Assembly (NCBI GenBank): GCA_000702025.1
Contig: JNKJ01000010.1
Span: 1-64,000, forward strand
Reading direction: 5' to 3'
DNA length: 64,000 nt
Source: Blautia schinkii DSM 10518
GTDB lineage: Bacteria; Bacillota; Clostridia; Lachnospirales; Lachnospiraceae
Shown one piece after another: positions 17,804 through 27,300 of the stretch. Every line of letters begins with the position of its first letter. Position 1 is the stretch's first letter. Below the pieces are notes generated by a model. That model did no database searches and was not told the origin of the DNA. It was given only the letters and a program-made list of their open reading frames with translations. A program made the translations under genes and the position numbers.

Positions 17804-18685
17804 ATGTACGATATTGAGAATTATTATAATGCAAAAACCATCGCCGAGGCGGTGGAGCTTCTGAACGAGCATCCGGAGGCAAGGATCATTTCCGGAGGAA
17901 GCGACGTGCTCATCAAGATCCGCGAGGGCAAGATGGCCGGGACTTCTCTTGTATGCATCCGTGACATTAAGGAAATCCAGGGAGTAACACTCATGGAATC
18001 CGGAGATATTTATATAGGAGCAGGGACGACCTTTTCCCATATCACCAATGATCCCATTATTCAGGAACACATCCCTGTGCTTGGTGAGGCTGTGGATCAG
18101 GTGGGCGGACCTCAGGTGAGAAATATCGGAACCATCGGCGGAAATATCTGCAATGGTGCGGTGAGCGCCGACAGCGCCCCCACCGTGTTTTCCTTAAACG
18201 CCATGCTGCGTATCGCAGACGGCAAGGGAGGACGCATGGTCCCGGTGAAGGATTTCTATCTGGGACCCGGCAGGGTGGACCTGCATCAGGGCGAGGTGCT
18301 CACCCATGTGGTAATCCCGGCCAAAGAATACCAGGGATATCATGGGCATTACATCAAATATTCCATGAGGAACGCCATGGATATCGCCACCTTAAGCTGC
18401 AGTGTGGTGAGCAAGGCTGACATGGAGAAAAATATCCTCGAGGATGTGCGCATAACCTTTGGCGTGGCTGCTCCTGTGCCCTGCCGCTGCGTGGAAACAG
18501 AAGAAGCGCTGAAGGGCATGCCCATCGGGGAAGAATTATATCAGAAGGCCGAGGAGCTGGTGCGCGCAGAAATCAATCCCAGGGATTCCTGGAGAGCGTC
18601 AAAGGATTTCCGCATCCAGATTGGCGGGGAAATCGCGAAACGGGCCCTGATCCGTACGATAGAGCTTGCAGGAGGTGACCAGTGA
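17804..18685 (+). CDS. xdhB: Xanthine dehydrogenase, FAD-binding subunit
   Basis: This 293-residue flavoprotein subunit has the family's two FAD-binding blocks: SGGSDVLIKIREGK near residues 29-42, and RNIGTIGGNICNGAVSADSA near residues 106-125. Length equals E. coli XdhB. It accepts electrons from the iron-sulfur subunit and passes them to NAD or another acceptor. It is flanked by xdhA and xdhC and overlaps xdhC by four bases (ATGA), so the three subunits are made together. Confidence 0.92.
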   Translation: MYDIENYYNAKTIAEAVELLNEHPEARIISGGSDVLIKIREGKMAGTSLVCIRDIKEIQGVTLMESGDIYIGAGTTFSHITNDPIIQEHIPVLGEAVDQVGGPQVRNIGTIGGNICNGAVSADSAPTVFSLNAMLRIADGKGGRMVPVKDFYLGPGRVDLHQGEVLTHVVIPAKEYQGYHGHYIKYSMRNAMDIATLSCSVVSKADMEKNILEDVRITFGVAAPVPCRCVETEEALKGMPIGEELYQKAEELVRAEINPRDSWRASKDFRIQIGGEIAKRALIRTIELAGGDQ

Positions 18686-19170
18686 TGAAGAAAGACATGC
18701 GGTTAGTGCAATGCACAGTAAATGGAAAAGAAGTGGCGGAATACGTGGATGTGCGGGAGTCTCTCCTTGACATGCTCCGTAACCGTCTGGGCCTGACCTC
18801 TGTAAAAAAAGGCTGCGAGGTAGGCGAGTGCGGTGCCTGTACAGTGATCGTGGACGGCGAGACCATTGATTCCTGTATTTACATGGCTGTCTGGGCCGAG
18901 GGCAAAAACATCCGTACCCTGGAGGGACTGGAGAAAAACGGCGAGCTCACCCGCATTCAGGAGGCTTTCATTGAGGAAGGCGCGATACAGTGCGGTTTCT
19001 GCACACCCGGATTTGTGATGTCTGCCACCGTCCTTCTGGAACGGGGAGAGAAGCTGACCCGGGACGCCATCAAAAAGCATATGGCCGGAAACCTGTGCCG
19101 CTGCACCGGATACCACAATATTGTGAATGCGGTGGAAAAGGTAAATAACGAGCAATTGGAGAAAAAGTAG
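18682..19170 (+). CDS. xdhC: Xanthine dehydrogenase, [2Fe-2S] subunit
   Basis: This 162-residue small subunit binds two [2Fe-2S] clusters. The plant-ferredoxin-type cluster uses GCEVGECGACTVIVDG plus a downstream Cys. The second uses QCGFCTPGFVMSA and NLCRCTGYHNIV. It relays electrons from the molybdenum site in XdhA to FAD in XdhB. Its start overlaps the end of xdhB and its stop lies 2 bp before yqeB. Confidence 0.93.
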   Translation: MMKKDMRLVQCTVNGKEVAEYVDVRESLLDMLRNRLGLTSVKKGCEVGECGACTVIVDGETIDSCIYMAVWAEGKNIRTLEGLEKNGELTRIQEAFIEEGAIQCGFCTPGFVMSATVLLERGEKLTRDAIKKHMAGNLCRCTGYHNIVNAVEKVNNEQLEKK

Positions 19171-19172
19171 GA

Positions 19173-20099
19173 ATGATGGATGAAAATGTGATGGCATCAG
19201 TGATCGTGGTCCGGGGTGGCGGCGACCTGGCAAGCGGTGTGATCCACCGCCTGCACCGCTGCGGCTACCGGGTGCTGATCCTTGAAAGTGAGAAGCCAAG
19301 CGCAATCCGCCGGATGGTTTCCTTCTGCGAGGCCGTGTATGACGGAGAGGCCTTTGTGGAGGGCGTACTGAGCCACAGAGTTGAGAGCCTGGAGGAGTGC
19401 GCCGCCGTGTGGCAGGCAGGAGAAATCCCCCTGCTTGTGGACCCCGAGTGTGATTGTCTGCGGAAACTGCATGCGGCTGCTAAGGGCGAGCAGTGCGAGG
19501 CTGCTGTGGGCGAGCTGCATCCGACCGTCAAAAGTGAGCTGTACCCAGTCGGCACAAGCGAATTGCACCCAGCCGCTCTTGTCGATGCAATTCTGGCAAA
19601 GAGAAATCTGGGTACAACGCGTGGCATGGCTCCCCTCACGATTGCCCTCGGCCCCGGCTTCGAGGCCGGGGAGGATGTGGACTATGTGGTGGAGACCATG
19701 CGTGGTCACAATCTCGGAAGGATTATAGAGGAAGGCTCCGCCCTTCCCAATACAGGCGTGCCGGGCATGGTGGGCGGTGTCAGCCGGGAGCGGGTGATTC
19801 ATTCCCCCGCCGCCGGAAGCATCCGCAATGAGGCAAAAATTGCCGATTTGGTTGAGAAAGGTGACATGATTGCCTATGTGGGCGAAGCTCCGGTGGCAGC
19901 TACCATCACAGGAGTGCTGCGCGGAATCATCCGCGACGGCTACCAGGTGAAAAAAGGCATGAAGATTGCCGACATTGACCCGCGTACAGAAGAAAAGCAG
20001 AACTGTTATTCCATTTCCGACAAAGCACGCTGCATTGCCGGGAGCGTGGTGGAGATACTTTTGTCACAGGGAGTTTTACCCGTACGGGCTGACAGGTGA
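19173..20099 (+). CDS. yqeB: Selenium-dependent molybdenum hydroxylase maturation protein YqeB
   Basis: This 308-residue protein matches the YqeB family that accompanies selenium-dependent molybdenum hydroxylases. The N-terminus shows a Rossmann-like GGGDLASGVIHRL stretch. A Gly-rich PLTIALGPGFEAGED block is present mid-protein. Family context implies a role in making or inserting the labile selenium ligand of the Mo cofactor; the reaction is not established. It directly follows xdhC and overlaps the GTG of a longer yqeC frame. Confidence 0.87.
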   Translation: MMDENVMASVIVVRGGGDLASGVIHRLHRCGYRVLILESEKPSAIRRMVSFCEAVYDGEAFVEGVLSHRVESLEECAAVWQAGEIPLLVDPECDCLRKLHAAAKGEQCEAAVGELHPTVKSELYPVGTSELHPAALVDAILAKRNLGTTRGMAPLTIALGPGFEAGEDVDYVVETMRGHNLGRIIEEGSALPNTGVPGMVGGVSRERVIHSPAAGSIRNEAKIADLVEKGDMIAYVGEAPVAATITGVLRGIIRDGYQVKKGMKIADIDPRTEEKQNCYSISDKARCIAGSVVEILLSQGVLPVRADR

Positions 20100-20113
20100 A
20101 GGAGGTGTACTAT

Positions 20114-20896
20114 ATGGCACAGGCAGAGAGCTTTCTGGAATTGTTGAAAATAGATACAGACAGATACAATGTAATAGCCGTTGTAGGCGGAGGCGGCAAG
20201 ACCAGTCTGATTTACCGCCTCAATGACGAGCTGCTTGCCATGGGAAAGAAAGTGATCATCACCACCACCACACATATGGCATATGAAGCCCGGCGCCCGT
20301 TTACTTCCTGCAGGGACATGGAGGAGACAGACCGTCTTATCAGACAGTACGGCTATGTGGTGGCAGCGGAGCGGGAGGAGAGCACAGGCAAAATAAAGGC
20401 CCTGTCCCCTGAGATTCTTATGACACTGAGAGATCATTGTGACGTACTGCTCATAGAAGCGGACGGCGCACGTCAGATGCCCCTTAAAGTACCGGAAAGC
20501 TGGGAGCCTGCCATACCTTCTATTGCAGAGCTTGTCATCAGCGTTGTGGGCCTGGACTGCCTGGGTAAGCCCATCAGTGAGACGACCCACCGTGTGGAGC
20601 GCACTGCGGAATTTCTCAAAAAAGGACTGGATGCGCCTGTGACCACTGAGGATGTGATTAAGATTGCGTCTTCCATCTGCGGCCTGTTTAAAAATGTTGA
20701 GGACCGTGTTTACCGGGTATACTTAAATAAGTCAGACGTTCTCTCGCAAAATGAGCCTGCGGAAGAAATCCTGCGCGGGCTGGAGGAACAGCATACGGTG
20801 GCTGCGTACGGCAGTTTGAAAGAGACATGCGCGCCAGATTCTGTATCCGCCATAGAAGAGAATGCCGCAGAAGTCAGGGAGGCGCGCAGTATATGA
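20114..20896 (+). CDS. yqeC: Selenium cofactor biosynthesis protein YqeC
   Basis: This 260-residue protein has a P-loop-like VVGGGGKTSLIYRL near the N-terminus and a conserved LLIEADGARQMPLK block. YqeC proteins co-occur with selenium-dependent molybdenum hydroxylases and are thought to act in cofactor selenation, with nucleotide binding likely from the P-loop. The ATG at 20114 has GGAGG at 20101-20105; a GTG at 20096 in the same frame has no such site. Its stop overlaps the start of mocA. Confidence 0.85.
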   Translation: MAQAESFLELLKIDTDRYNVIAVVGGGGKTSLIYRLNDELLAMGKKVIITTTTHMAYEARRPFTSCRDMEETDRLIRQYGYVVAAEREESTGKIKALSPEILMTLRDHCDVLLIEADGARQMPLKVPESWEPAIPSIAELVISVVGLDCLGKPISETTHRVERTAEFLKKGLDAPVTTEDVIKIASSICGLFKNVEDRVYRVYLNKSDVLSQNEPAEEILRGLEEQHTVAAYGSLKETCAPDSVSAIEENAAEVREARSI

Positions 20897-21468
20897 AGAT
20901 TGAAATCATCATGCTTGCAGCCGGAAATAGCAGACGCTTCGGCTCCAACAAACTGCTCCACCAGATTGGCGGATTGCCTATGTATGCCCATATCCTCGGG
21001 CAGCTTAAAGAAGCGGCGGAGCTTTTAGAAATAGAGATTGGGCTAACCGTGGTCACACAGTATGAGGAGATTGCCGAAGCCGCCCGCGCAGCCGGGGCAG
21101 AAGTGCTTTATAATCCCCATCCGGAGGAAGGTATTTCCTCCTCGCTGAAAATCGGCCTGAAAGCAAACCGTACGGCGGACGCCTGTCTGTTTGCGGTGGC
21201 GGACCAGCCCTGGCTGAGGGCCGGAACCGTGGCACGCCTTGTAACTCTGTTCCTGGAGTCCGGTAAAGGAATGGCTTGCGTGTCTGCGGGTGGTAAATCA
21301 GGCAATCCATGTATTTTTTCACAAAAATATTATCCTGAACTTATGGAGCTTTACGGGGATATCGGGGGAAAGCATGTGATAACCGCCCACAGGAATGATA
21401 CCGCAGTGCTTGAACTGGAAAATACAAAGGAACTTACAGATATAGATACACGGCACAGTATTGAATAA
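20893..21468 (+). CDS. mocA: Molybdenum cofactor cytidylyltransferase (MocA-like)
   Basis: This 191-residue nucleotidyltransferase begins with the MobA/MocA signature LAAGNSRRFGSNKLL and carries VADQPWL, a typical metal-binding block. MocA adds CMP to molybdopterin to give the cytosine-dinucleotide cofactor used by xanthine-dehydrogenase-type enzymes, which fits the neighbouring xdh genes. The ATG at 20893 overlaps the stop of yqeC, with GGAGG about ten bases upstream. It is the last gene of the block before a terminator. Confidence 0.87.
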   Translation: MKIEIIMLAAGNSRRFGSNKLLHQIGGLPMYAHILGQLKEAAELLEIEIGLTVVTQYEEIAEAARAAGAEVLYNPHPEEGISSSLKIGLKANRTADACLFAVADQPWLRAGTVARLVTLFLESGKGMACVSAGGKSGNPCIFSQKYYPELMELYGDIGGKHVITAHRNDTAVLELENTKELTDIDTRHSIE

Positions 21469-21484
21469 ATACTATGCCGTTTTT
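21451..21484 (+). terminator. Terminator after the selenium/xanthine dehydrogenase operon
   Basis: The stem CGGCACAGTATT (21451-21462) pairs with AATACTATGCCG (21468-21479), with one internal mismatch, followed by T5. It overlaps the mocA stop codon. Confidence 0.85.
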
Positions 21485-21498
21485 ACTTGCATTTTGTC

Positions 21499-21640
21499 GG
21501 TATCTTGCCGAAATTTTGTTGATTAATGGAAATGTTTCCAATATCTTGCCAGTATTTTGCCAGTTATCGGAATGGCTTCCGGTATCTTCCCGGTATTTTG
21601 TCAGTTGTTGAAATTGTTATTGGTATCTTTGCCAGTGCTT
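21499..21640. repeat. 41-bp tandem repeat, three copies plus a partial fourth
   Basis: Units at 21499-21539, 21540-21580 and 21581-21621 are each exactly 41 bp. They begin GGTATCTT or AATATCTT, carry ATTTTG at the same offset, and differ by substitutions only. A fourth, degenerate unit starts at 21622 and enters the end of the MFS gene. The array fills the gap between two convergent genes. Confidence 0.8.
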
Positions 21641-21643
21641 CTA

Positions 21644-22945
21644 TCAACATTTATGGCAACAGGCGCATATTTTCTTTTGCTGTTGTCTGCGGACATGGTA
21701 ATAGAAAAACTGCAGGAGCAGGATACCAATGGTGGAAACCAGATACAAGAGCCGGATATTGGCAAAGGGGATGGCTCTTGTCAGTACAGTATTCGTTTCC
21801 AGTCCGCTTTTGATCAGCCCGCCGAGCATAGGCCCGAGGATGAAACCGATTCCGATAGCGGCAGTATAAAAGTTATCATAGACAATACGGTTTTCCTTTG
21901 GCATGAGCTCGTACCGCCTGTTAAATACAGAGACGACAAAGCCTGCATTCGCAGCTGCAGAGATTAAAAAGGCCAGGGGAATGAATACATACCAGCTTTT
22001 GGGCGAAGAGAAGCACAAAAAGAAGGTTTCCCCGGCAAAGAGCCACAAAGAGGTTTTAAGTACAAACTCATGTCCTTTCCGGTCGCTGATTTTACCCCAT
22101 GCTCCGAGAAGGAAAACCTGTGGCAGAGACATCACCATACTCATGACAGTGACCGTGCGGTATGGAAGCGCCAGATATTTAAGCATATAAACCGTAGTAA
22201 AGCTGTCAGAGATATACAGAAGCAGGTAAAAGACCATGATGTACGCTACAAAGCCTGCATATCTCCGGTCTCTGAGTGGAAGCACTGCAATGTCCTTAAA
22301 ACGGCTGTGTACGGCTTTCGGCTGCAGCGGCTCACTGTCCGGGGTGCGGAGCAGGATAAGAATCTCAAATACGCTCATCAGTCCGGCCGCCGCAAAAAGT
22401 AAGGCGAATCCCATATACCCGCCGTTCATGTGGTCCATCCATGAGCCGCTGACCAGGGAAAGCACAACCGTGATGGTCAGAACAAGAGTCTGACGCAGTG
22501 AGATATAGCGGCCGCTTTTGTTTTTATCAGTAAAGCTTACCAGCCATTGATTGAGAACTACGGCAGCCTGAGCCTGCAGAGCAAAAGCAATCACCACGGC
22601 AGGGACAAAGAATACAAGCTGAAGCTTTTTCGGCGCAAGAACTGGTATGAACACAAGAAAAAGCGTAGCTGCTCTGGATAGTGCGGTGAGTACGATCGTG
22701 AGTCGTTTACGGCTTTGGAAACGTTCCAGAAATGCCGAAAAAGCAAGTATCAGCACACCACAGATATTGAGTATAACGCTGAGATAGCTGGTAAGCACAT
22801 CTCCCGCACCCATCAAAATTGCCAGACCGCTTAAAAATACGCCGCTTGTCAGATAAGTAAACGCAGCTGTAAATCCAGCCTGGTAAAAGAAACAAACCCG
22901 AGGCCTGGAATCTAAAACTTTTTCTTTCACATGCTCATGTGTCAT
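21644..22945 (-). CDS. MFS transporter
   Basis: This 433-residue membrane protein is rich in hydrophobic segments, about twelve by eye, arranged as two halves around a charged central loop near residues 205-220. It has an MFS-like GKISDRKGHEFVLK loop between segments of the second half and ends in a basic, Cys-containing tail. It is two bases from the ROK regulator gene on the same strand, which points to co-expression and perhaps a sugar or glycoside substrate, but no substrate-specific motif is visible. The 41-bp repeat array lies directly beyond its stop. Confidence 0.82.
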   Translation of the reverse strand: MTHEHVKEKVLDSRPRVCFFYQAGFTAAFTYLTSGVFLSGLAILMGAGDVLTSYLSVILNICGVLILAFSAFLERFQSRKRLTIVLTALSRAATLFLVFIPVLAPKKLQLVFFVPAVVIAFALQAQAAVVLNQWLVSFTDKNKSGRYISLRQTLVLTITVVLSLVSGSWMDHMNGGYMGFALLFAAAGLMSVFEILILLRTPDSEPLQPKAVHSRFKDIAVLPLRDRRYAGFVAYIMVFYLLLYISDSFTTVYMLKYLALPYRTVTVMSMVMSLPQVFLLGAWGKISDRKGHEFVLKTSLWLFAGETFFLCFSSPKSWYVFIPLAFLISAAANAGFVVSVFNRRYELMPKENRIVYDNFYTAAIGIGFILGPMLGGLIKSGLETNTVLTRAIPFANIRLLYLVSTIGILLLQFFYYHVRRQQQKKICACCHKC

Positions 22946-22947
22946 AA

Positions 22948-23997
22948 TTATCCCTTTCTAAGTTGAATTTCGTCAAACATTTTCCCTGCGGTCAAATATG
23001 CCATACCACTTAAGTAATCGCTCCACACATGAGGGGAATAGAGGATTTCCACGAACATACCGTCCGGCAGCAGTGAGTAAAGTCCGTCATTTATGGGGCC
23101 AAGGCAGTCCTCCGGAAAATCCGGGCCGCCAAGTACAATATACTGTGGATTGAGAATGCCGCAGATCCAGGTAAGTGTTTCGATGATCAGTTCTGTGTAT
23201 CGGGGCGTGCCGTAGGCCTCGCCAAGGCAGGTGTCAAGAAACTCTCCGTTTTCTCTTGGAATCAGGCCCAGCTCACCGGCGAAATTGCCGAAGCCGCGGA
23301 TGATTCTGCCGCCGGCAATAATGCCTGCACTGATACAGCCCTTGTTGAAATGGATGTATACCATATTTGTATATTCCGGATTTACATCCGGATATTGCTT
23401 TTGGTAACAGCGTCCGAAGCCGATAGCAGTGGCATTGATATCATTTTCCAAGATTACCGGGAGTGCGTATTTTTCCGCAAGATGTGAGCCGATATCATAT
23501 CGGTAAAGCTTCCCGTCACCCTCATATTTTTTCCAATATTTATCCCCTTCAACCACGCCGGGAATACCCAGACCGATGGACTTGATTTCCCATTTGGAGA
23601 GCATTTCATCCAGACAGGAATACACAGCCGGTTCGTAATTGTTCTTTTCTACTTCAATTTTTTTTGATTCCACAATTTCGCCGTATACATTGACCAGCAG
23701 AGCATGTGCTTCATCATCTGAAATACAGATTGCAGCGCTATAGTAGCAGTCCGGGCGGAATCGGTAACGCTCGGCCTTTCTGCCGCCGCTGGATTTGTCA
23801 TGGCCCACACTTTCGATTTCGCCGTTATCCAGCATTTCACAGAGCAGAGAGCGGACAGTGGTGGAACTGATTTTCGTTTCCTCTGTGATTTCAGCCCGGG
23901 TGGCGGTGCCCTTTTCGATGATCGCTCTGCGGATCAACGTGAGATTGGCCTGCTTGAGAAGCCTCGGTTTTCCGGTGAGGTTCGCTATATTATCCAT
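22948..23997 (-). CDS. ROK family transcriptional regulator
   Basis: This 349-residue protein has an N-terminal winged helix-turn-helix (residues about 10-70, with RAEITEETKISSTTVRSLL). A ROK sugar-kinase-like domain follows, with ENDINATAIG and GGRIIRGFGNFAGELG. The usual CxCGxxGC zinc motif after the last block is absent, so it is a divergent member. The ATG at 23997 is chosen over an upstream TTG because AAAGGAG stands eight bases away. It is cotranscribed with the MFS transporter and probably controls it in response to a sugar. Confidence 0.86.
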   Translation of the reverse strand: MDNIANLTGKPRLLKQANLTLIRRAIIEKGTATRAEITEETKISSTTVRSLLCEMLDNGEIESVGHDKSSGGRKAERYRFRPDCYYSAAICISDDEAHALLVNVYGEIVESKKIEVEKNNYEPAVYSCLDEMLSKWEIKSIGLGIPGVVEGDKYWKKYEGDGKLYRYDIGSHLAEKYALPVILENDINATAIGFGRCYQKQYPDVNPEYTNMVYIHFNKGCISAGIIAGGRIIRGFGNFAGELGLIPRENGEFLDTCLGEAYGTPRYTELIIETLTWICGILNPQYIVLGGPDFPEDCLGPINDGLYSLLPDGMFVEILYSPHVWSDYLSGMAYLTAGKMFDEIQLRKG

Positions 23998-24309
23998 ATG
24001 GTATGCTCCTTTCAACTTTTGTAAATAACTTTTATAAGTTTATGATAAAAGTATATACGAACCAGGTGGTAAAGTCAATGGAATTTTGTGGATTTTGCTT
24101 TACAGAATCAGTATGGAATTCGTTATTACATAATCTGGTACGAAATGTGCATTTTTAGGGATATTGTGTTCTGTAGCGATTTGTAATACTTAACTAAAAA
24201 TGTTAACATATACTTAGTAAAATATGCCAAATTATTGTTATAGAAAAAGCCGGAAGTTCCTGTTTCTTAAGGCGAAAATACAGCGGATTTTTCGTAGGAG
24301 GTACAAGAT
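23998..24309. other. Divergent intergenic region, ROK gene / giant adhesin
   Basis: AT-rich control region between divergent genes. A perfect 8-bp inverted repeat, ACTTTTAT at 24028-24035 and ATAAAAGT at 24045-24052, lies about 30 bp upstream of the ROK start and could be its own operator. The adhesin side is very A/T-rich without a clear -35/-10 pair, and its ribosome binding site is GGAGG at 24297-24301. Confidence 0.45.
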
Positions 24310-27300
24310 ATGAAGAGAAAAGAAATATTGAAAAGAGCCATAGCCCTGACGGGTTGTATGGTGATGTGCGTGACATCCATGCCCGTCAGTCTGTTTGCTG
24401 ATCAAGTAGAAGAGACAGTTGTACAAACAGCGCCAGATGGTGGCAGCAGTACAGACAGCGGGGCAGAACCAGGCGGAAATAGTGGCGAATCCGAAAGTAC
24501 CAATTCGGGTGAGAACGACGGTGAGTCTGATAATACTGTGCCGGGCGGGAACGGCGGTGGGGCTGATAATACTGTGCCGGGCGGGAACGGTGATGGGACT
24601 GACGATACCCTGCCGGACGGGTCGGGTAGTGAATCCGGCAATACTGTGCCAGATGGAAACGGCAGTGAATCCGACAATACAGATACAACAGGACCTGACG
24701 GGAATTCAGGCGAACAAGGTCAGGGAGGAAACTCAGGTGGAGAAGACCAGACAGTCACAGACGGTAATACCGATGAACAGCCGGAGGATAAAGAAGAGAA
24801 TAAGGATGAGGAACCTTCCGCAGATTCGTCTGAACCGTCTCGAACAACAGTAATTGACTGGACTAATAATATGGATGTGTTGGGTGTGAGCCTGAACCAG
24901 ATAAACTGGGAAGCAGAAGACAGCTCCGGAAGCTGTCCGCGCAATACCCAGGGACAATGGGATTTGACGTCCTTGTATGAAGCAGCAGAGACAGTGACAT
25001 TAAGCTATTCCGTTTCTATGATAAATGACAGTAAGGAACCCCTGCTGGCCGGAGATACCTTTTCTATCGCCCTGCCCTCAGGGCTGTTTGCCGTAGAGCC
25101 GGATTCCGGGAATTTAAACCCTGAGAAGGAAAAGCCAGAAGCCAGCTATAGTACAGGCTCTTCCAGTGTGCAGGTTACATTAACAGATGCAGTGGAGCAA
25201 GAAGGTTTTAGCGGCTTTCAGGCAACTCTTACGGTAAAGGCAGTACCACTCTCCTATGAACCGGGGGAGACTGAGCGTATTGAAAATATAGTGATGCAGA
25301 GCATGACTGATGACGGTGGAAATCTGATCAGAGAAAATAAAGAAGAATTTTTTCTTCCGGCAAAAGCTTCTGAGGAACCGGATAAGGATGATATCGCACA
25401 GGACAAGCCGGATGGAGAAAAAACCGAGGACGAAAAAACAGATGAGAAACCAGAGGCAGAACCCAAAGATTTGAGCGAAGCGATTTCAGTGGATTTAGCC
25501 GAAGCAGAACTGGAAGTGGCAGAGGATTATTCGGTAGAGCTTCCAATTATTTATACGATTCCGGAGGCTACGGAAATCCAGCCAGAGGATAGTTTTTCAT
25601 TAAAAGTTGATGGAATTTCACTCGTTGACGCGACAGCTACAGCAGCCACAGCAGTGGAGGAGGCATCCTCTGTGGTGCAGACATTAAGCGCAGCAGATGT
25701 TCCCCAAGGTGAACCTGTGGAGTCTGAAACAGACACAGAAATTATAGAGAAACCTGGGGTAAATACTGATATACCGGAAACGCCAGCAGATCCTGTAACA
25801 CCAGAAGACCCTGTAACACCAGAACCCCCTGTGATACCAGAAGACCCCGGAACCTCGGAAACACCAGGAGAGCCAGAAAATCCAGGAACACCGATAGAAC
25901 CAAGAACACCGGGAACAGACACGCCTGGTAGTTCCAATAACGGAAACGGAGATGTAAAAGAACCCGGGACAGGCAGCGATACACAGCCGGAACTGCCGGT
26001 GAAGACGGAGATTTCCGTTGCAGCGCCTGTTGTGGAAGAAAATCAAGTTACTACCGTATTCACAGAACAAGGCAAGGCGGCCGCAGAGCTGCAGGGAACC
26101 ATTCAGCTTCGCGGAACCGTGACAGAAGAGGATGTGAAGAACGGCGAGGCCACATTCTCTATCCAGGGAGCAGCGTACGCAGTAGCGCTGCTGGCACCTA
26201 AGGCGGATGAAAATAGTACGACAGTATCCTTTACGAAGGAATGGATTGGTGCGAGCCCCAAGGATAAATATCCTGATTTGTTAGCGAAAGGGATGATGAA
26301 AGTTTATTACGCCCTGGAGGATGGCGAACCTACAGAGTGGAAGCAAGGAGATTTGGGAATCGATAACTGGGAAAAGAATACGGCTGGAAATATTGGCAAC
26401 TATACAGTGGTTTCCCAAAATCAAGGCGTCGGTTTTGAGACTTATACATTGACAGTGCCGAGTATTTGGAAGGGAAAAGAAGTAAAGTATAGTTTTGATG
26501 AAGATAGAGGGCGCGTAATTGATAACTCTTATATTCCGGCCAATACAGATAGTGATATTGAGGCTAATACATTTTATAATATTGAAAAAACAGCTTTTAA
26601 TGCAAAATTGGAAATACGTGACGGAGATGTGACAAGAGATTTTGATGAATTCTTTAAACCACACCTTATTTTATCAGGGAAAGATATTGATGGAACGGAG
26701 AAAAATTGGCCGCTTTCAGACTTTTTTGAAGCAGATGTATCTGTAAAAGGTAATATATTGACAATTGAGAATCTTCCGTCTTTTACAAAAAATCAGGAAG
26801 AAATTATTTACAGTTTAAAAGTAAACGGAACAATTCTCGTGGATGACGGCACAGAGGATTATTATGACCCCACTTATGATAACCAGAGTGCACCAAACTT
26901 CGGAGATGTCACAGATACCTGCCATAATGGAGGTAAGCTGGTTCTTTTGCTGAAAGGAGAAACTTCCTATACGGGAACAAAGGAGTGGATTGATGACGGA
27001 TCAGATACGACAAAAGCTTCCAGACCGGATGCAACTCTCTATCTATGGAGATATTCCGGAGCAGGCTCGGATTATACGACTGCTTCTCAGGTAAAAGATC
27101 CGGAGAATGAGAAAGATAATGTAAGCTGGCCATTGCACCCAGCAGAGTACAATGAAGAAAAAATTACCAAAGATAGCTTACCTAAGTATGACCCAGAGGG
27201 TAATAAATATACATATTTTGCAAAAGAGATTTTGTCCGGCAATAATGTTGGAGGTTATGAACAGGTATTGGGAAAAATCACCGAAGGTTTTAATGGACAG

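Noticed and set aside
21499-21640. CRISPR array after mocA
   Set aside because: The 41-bp units are directly adjacent and diverge along their whole length, with no constant repeat plus unique spacer.
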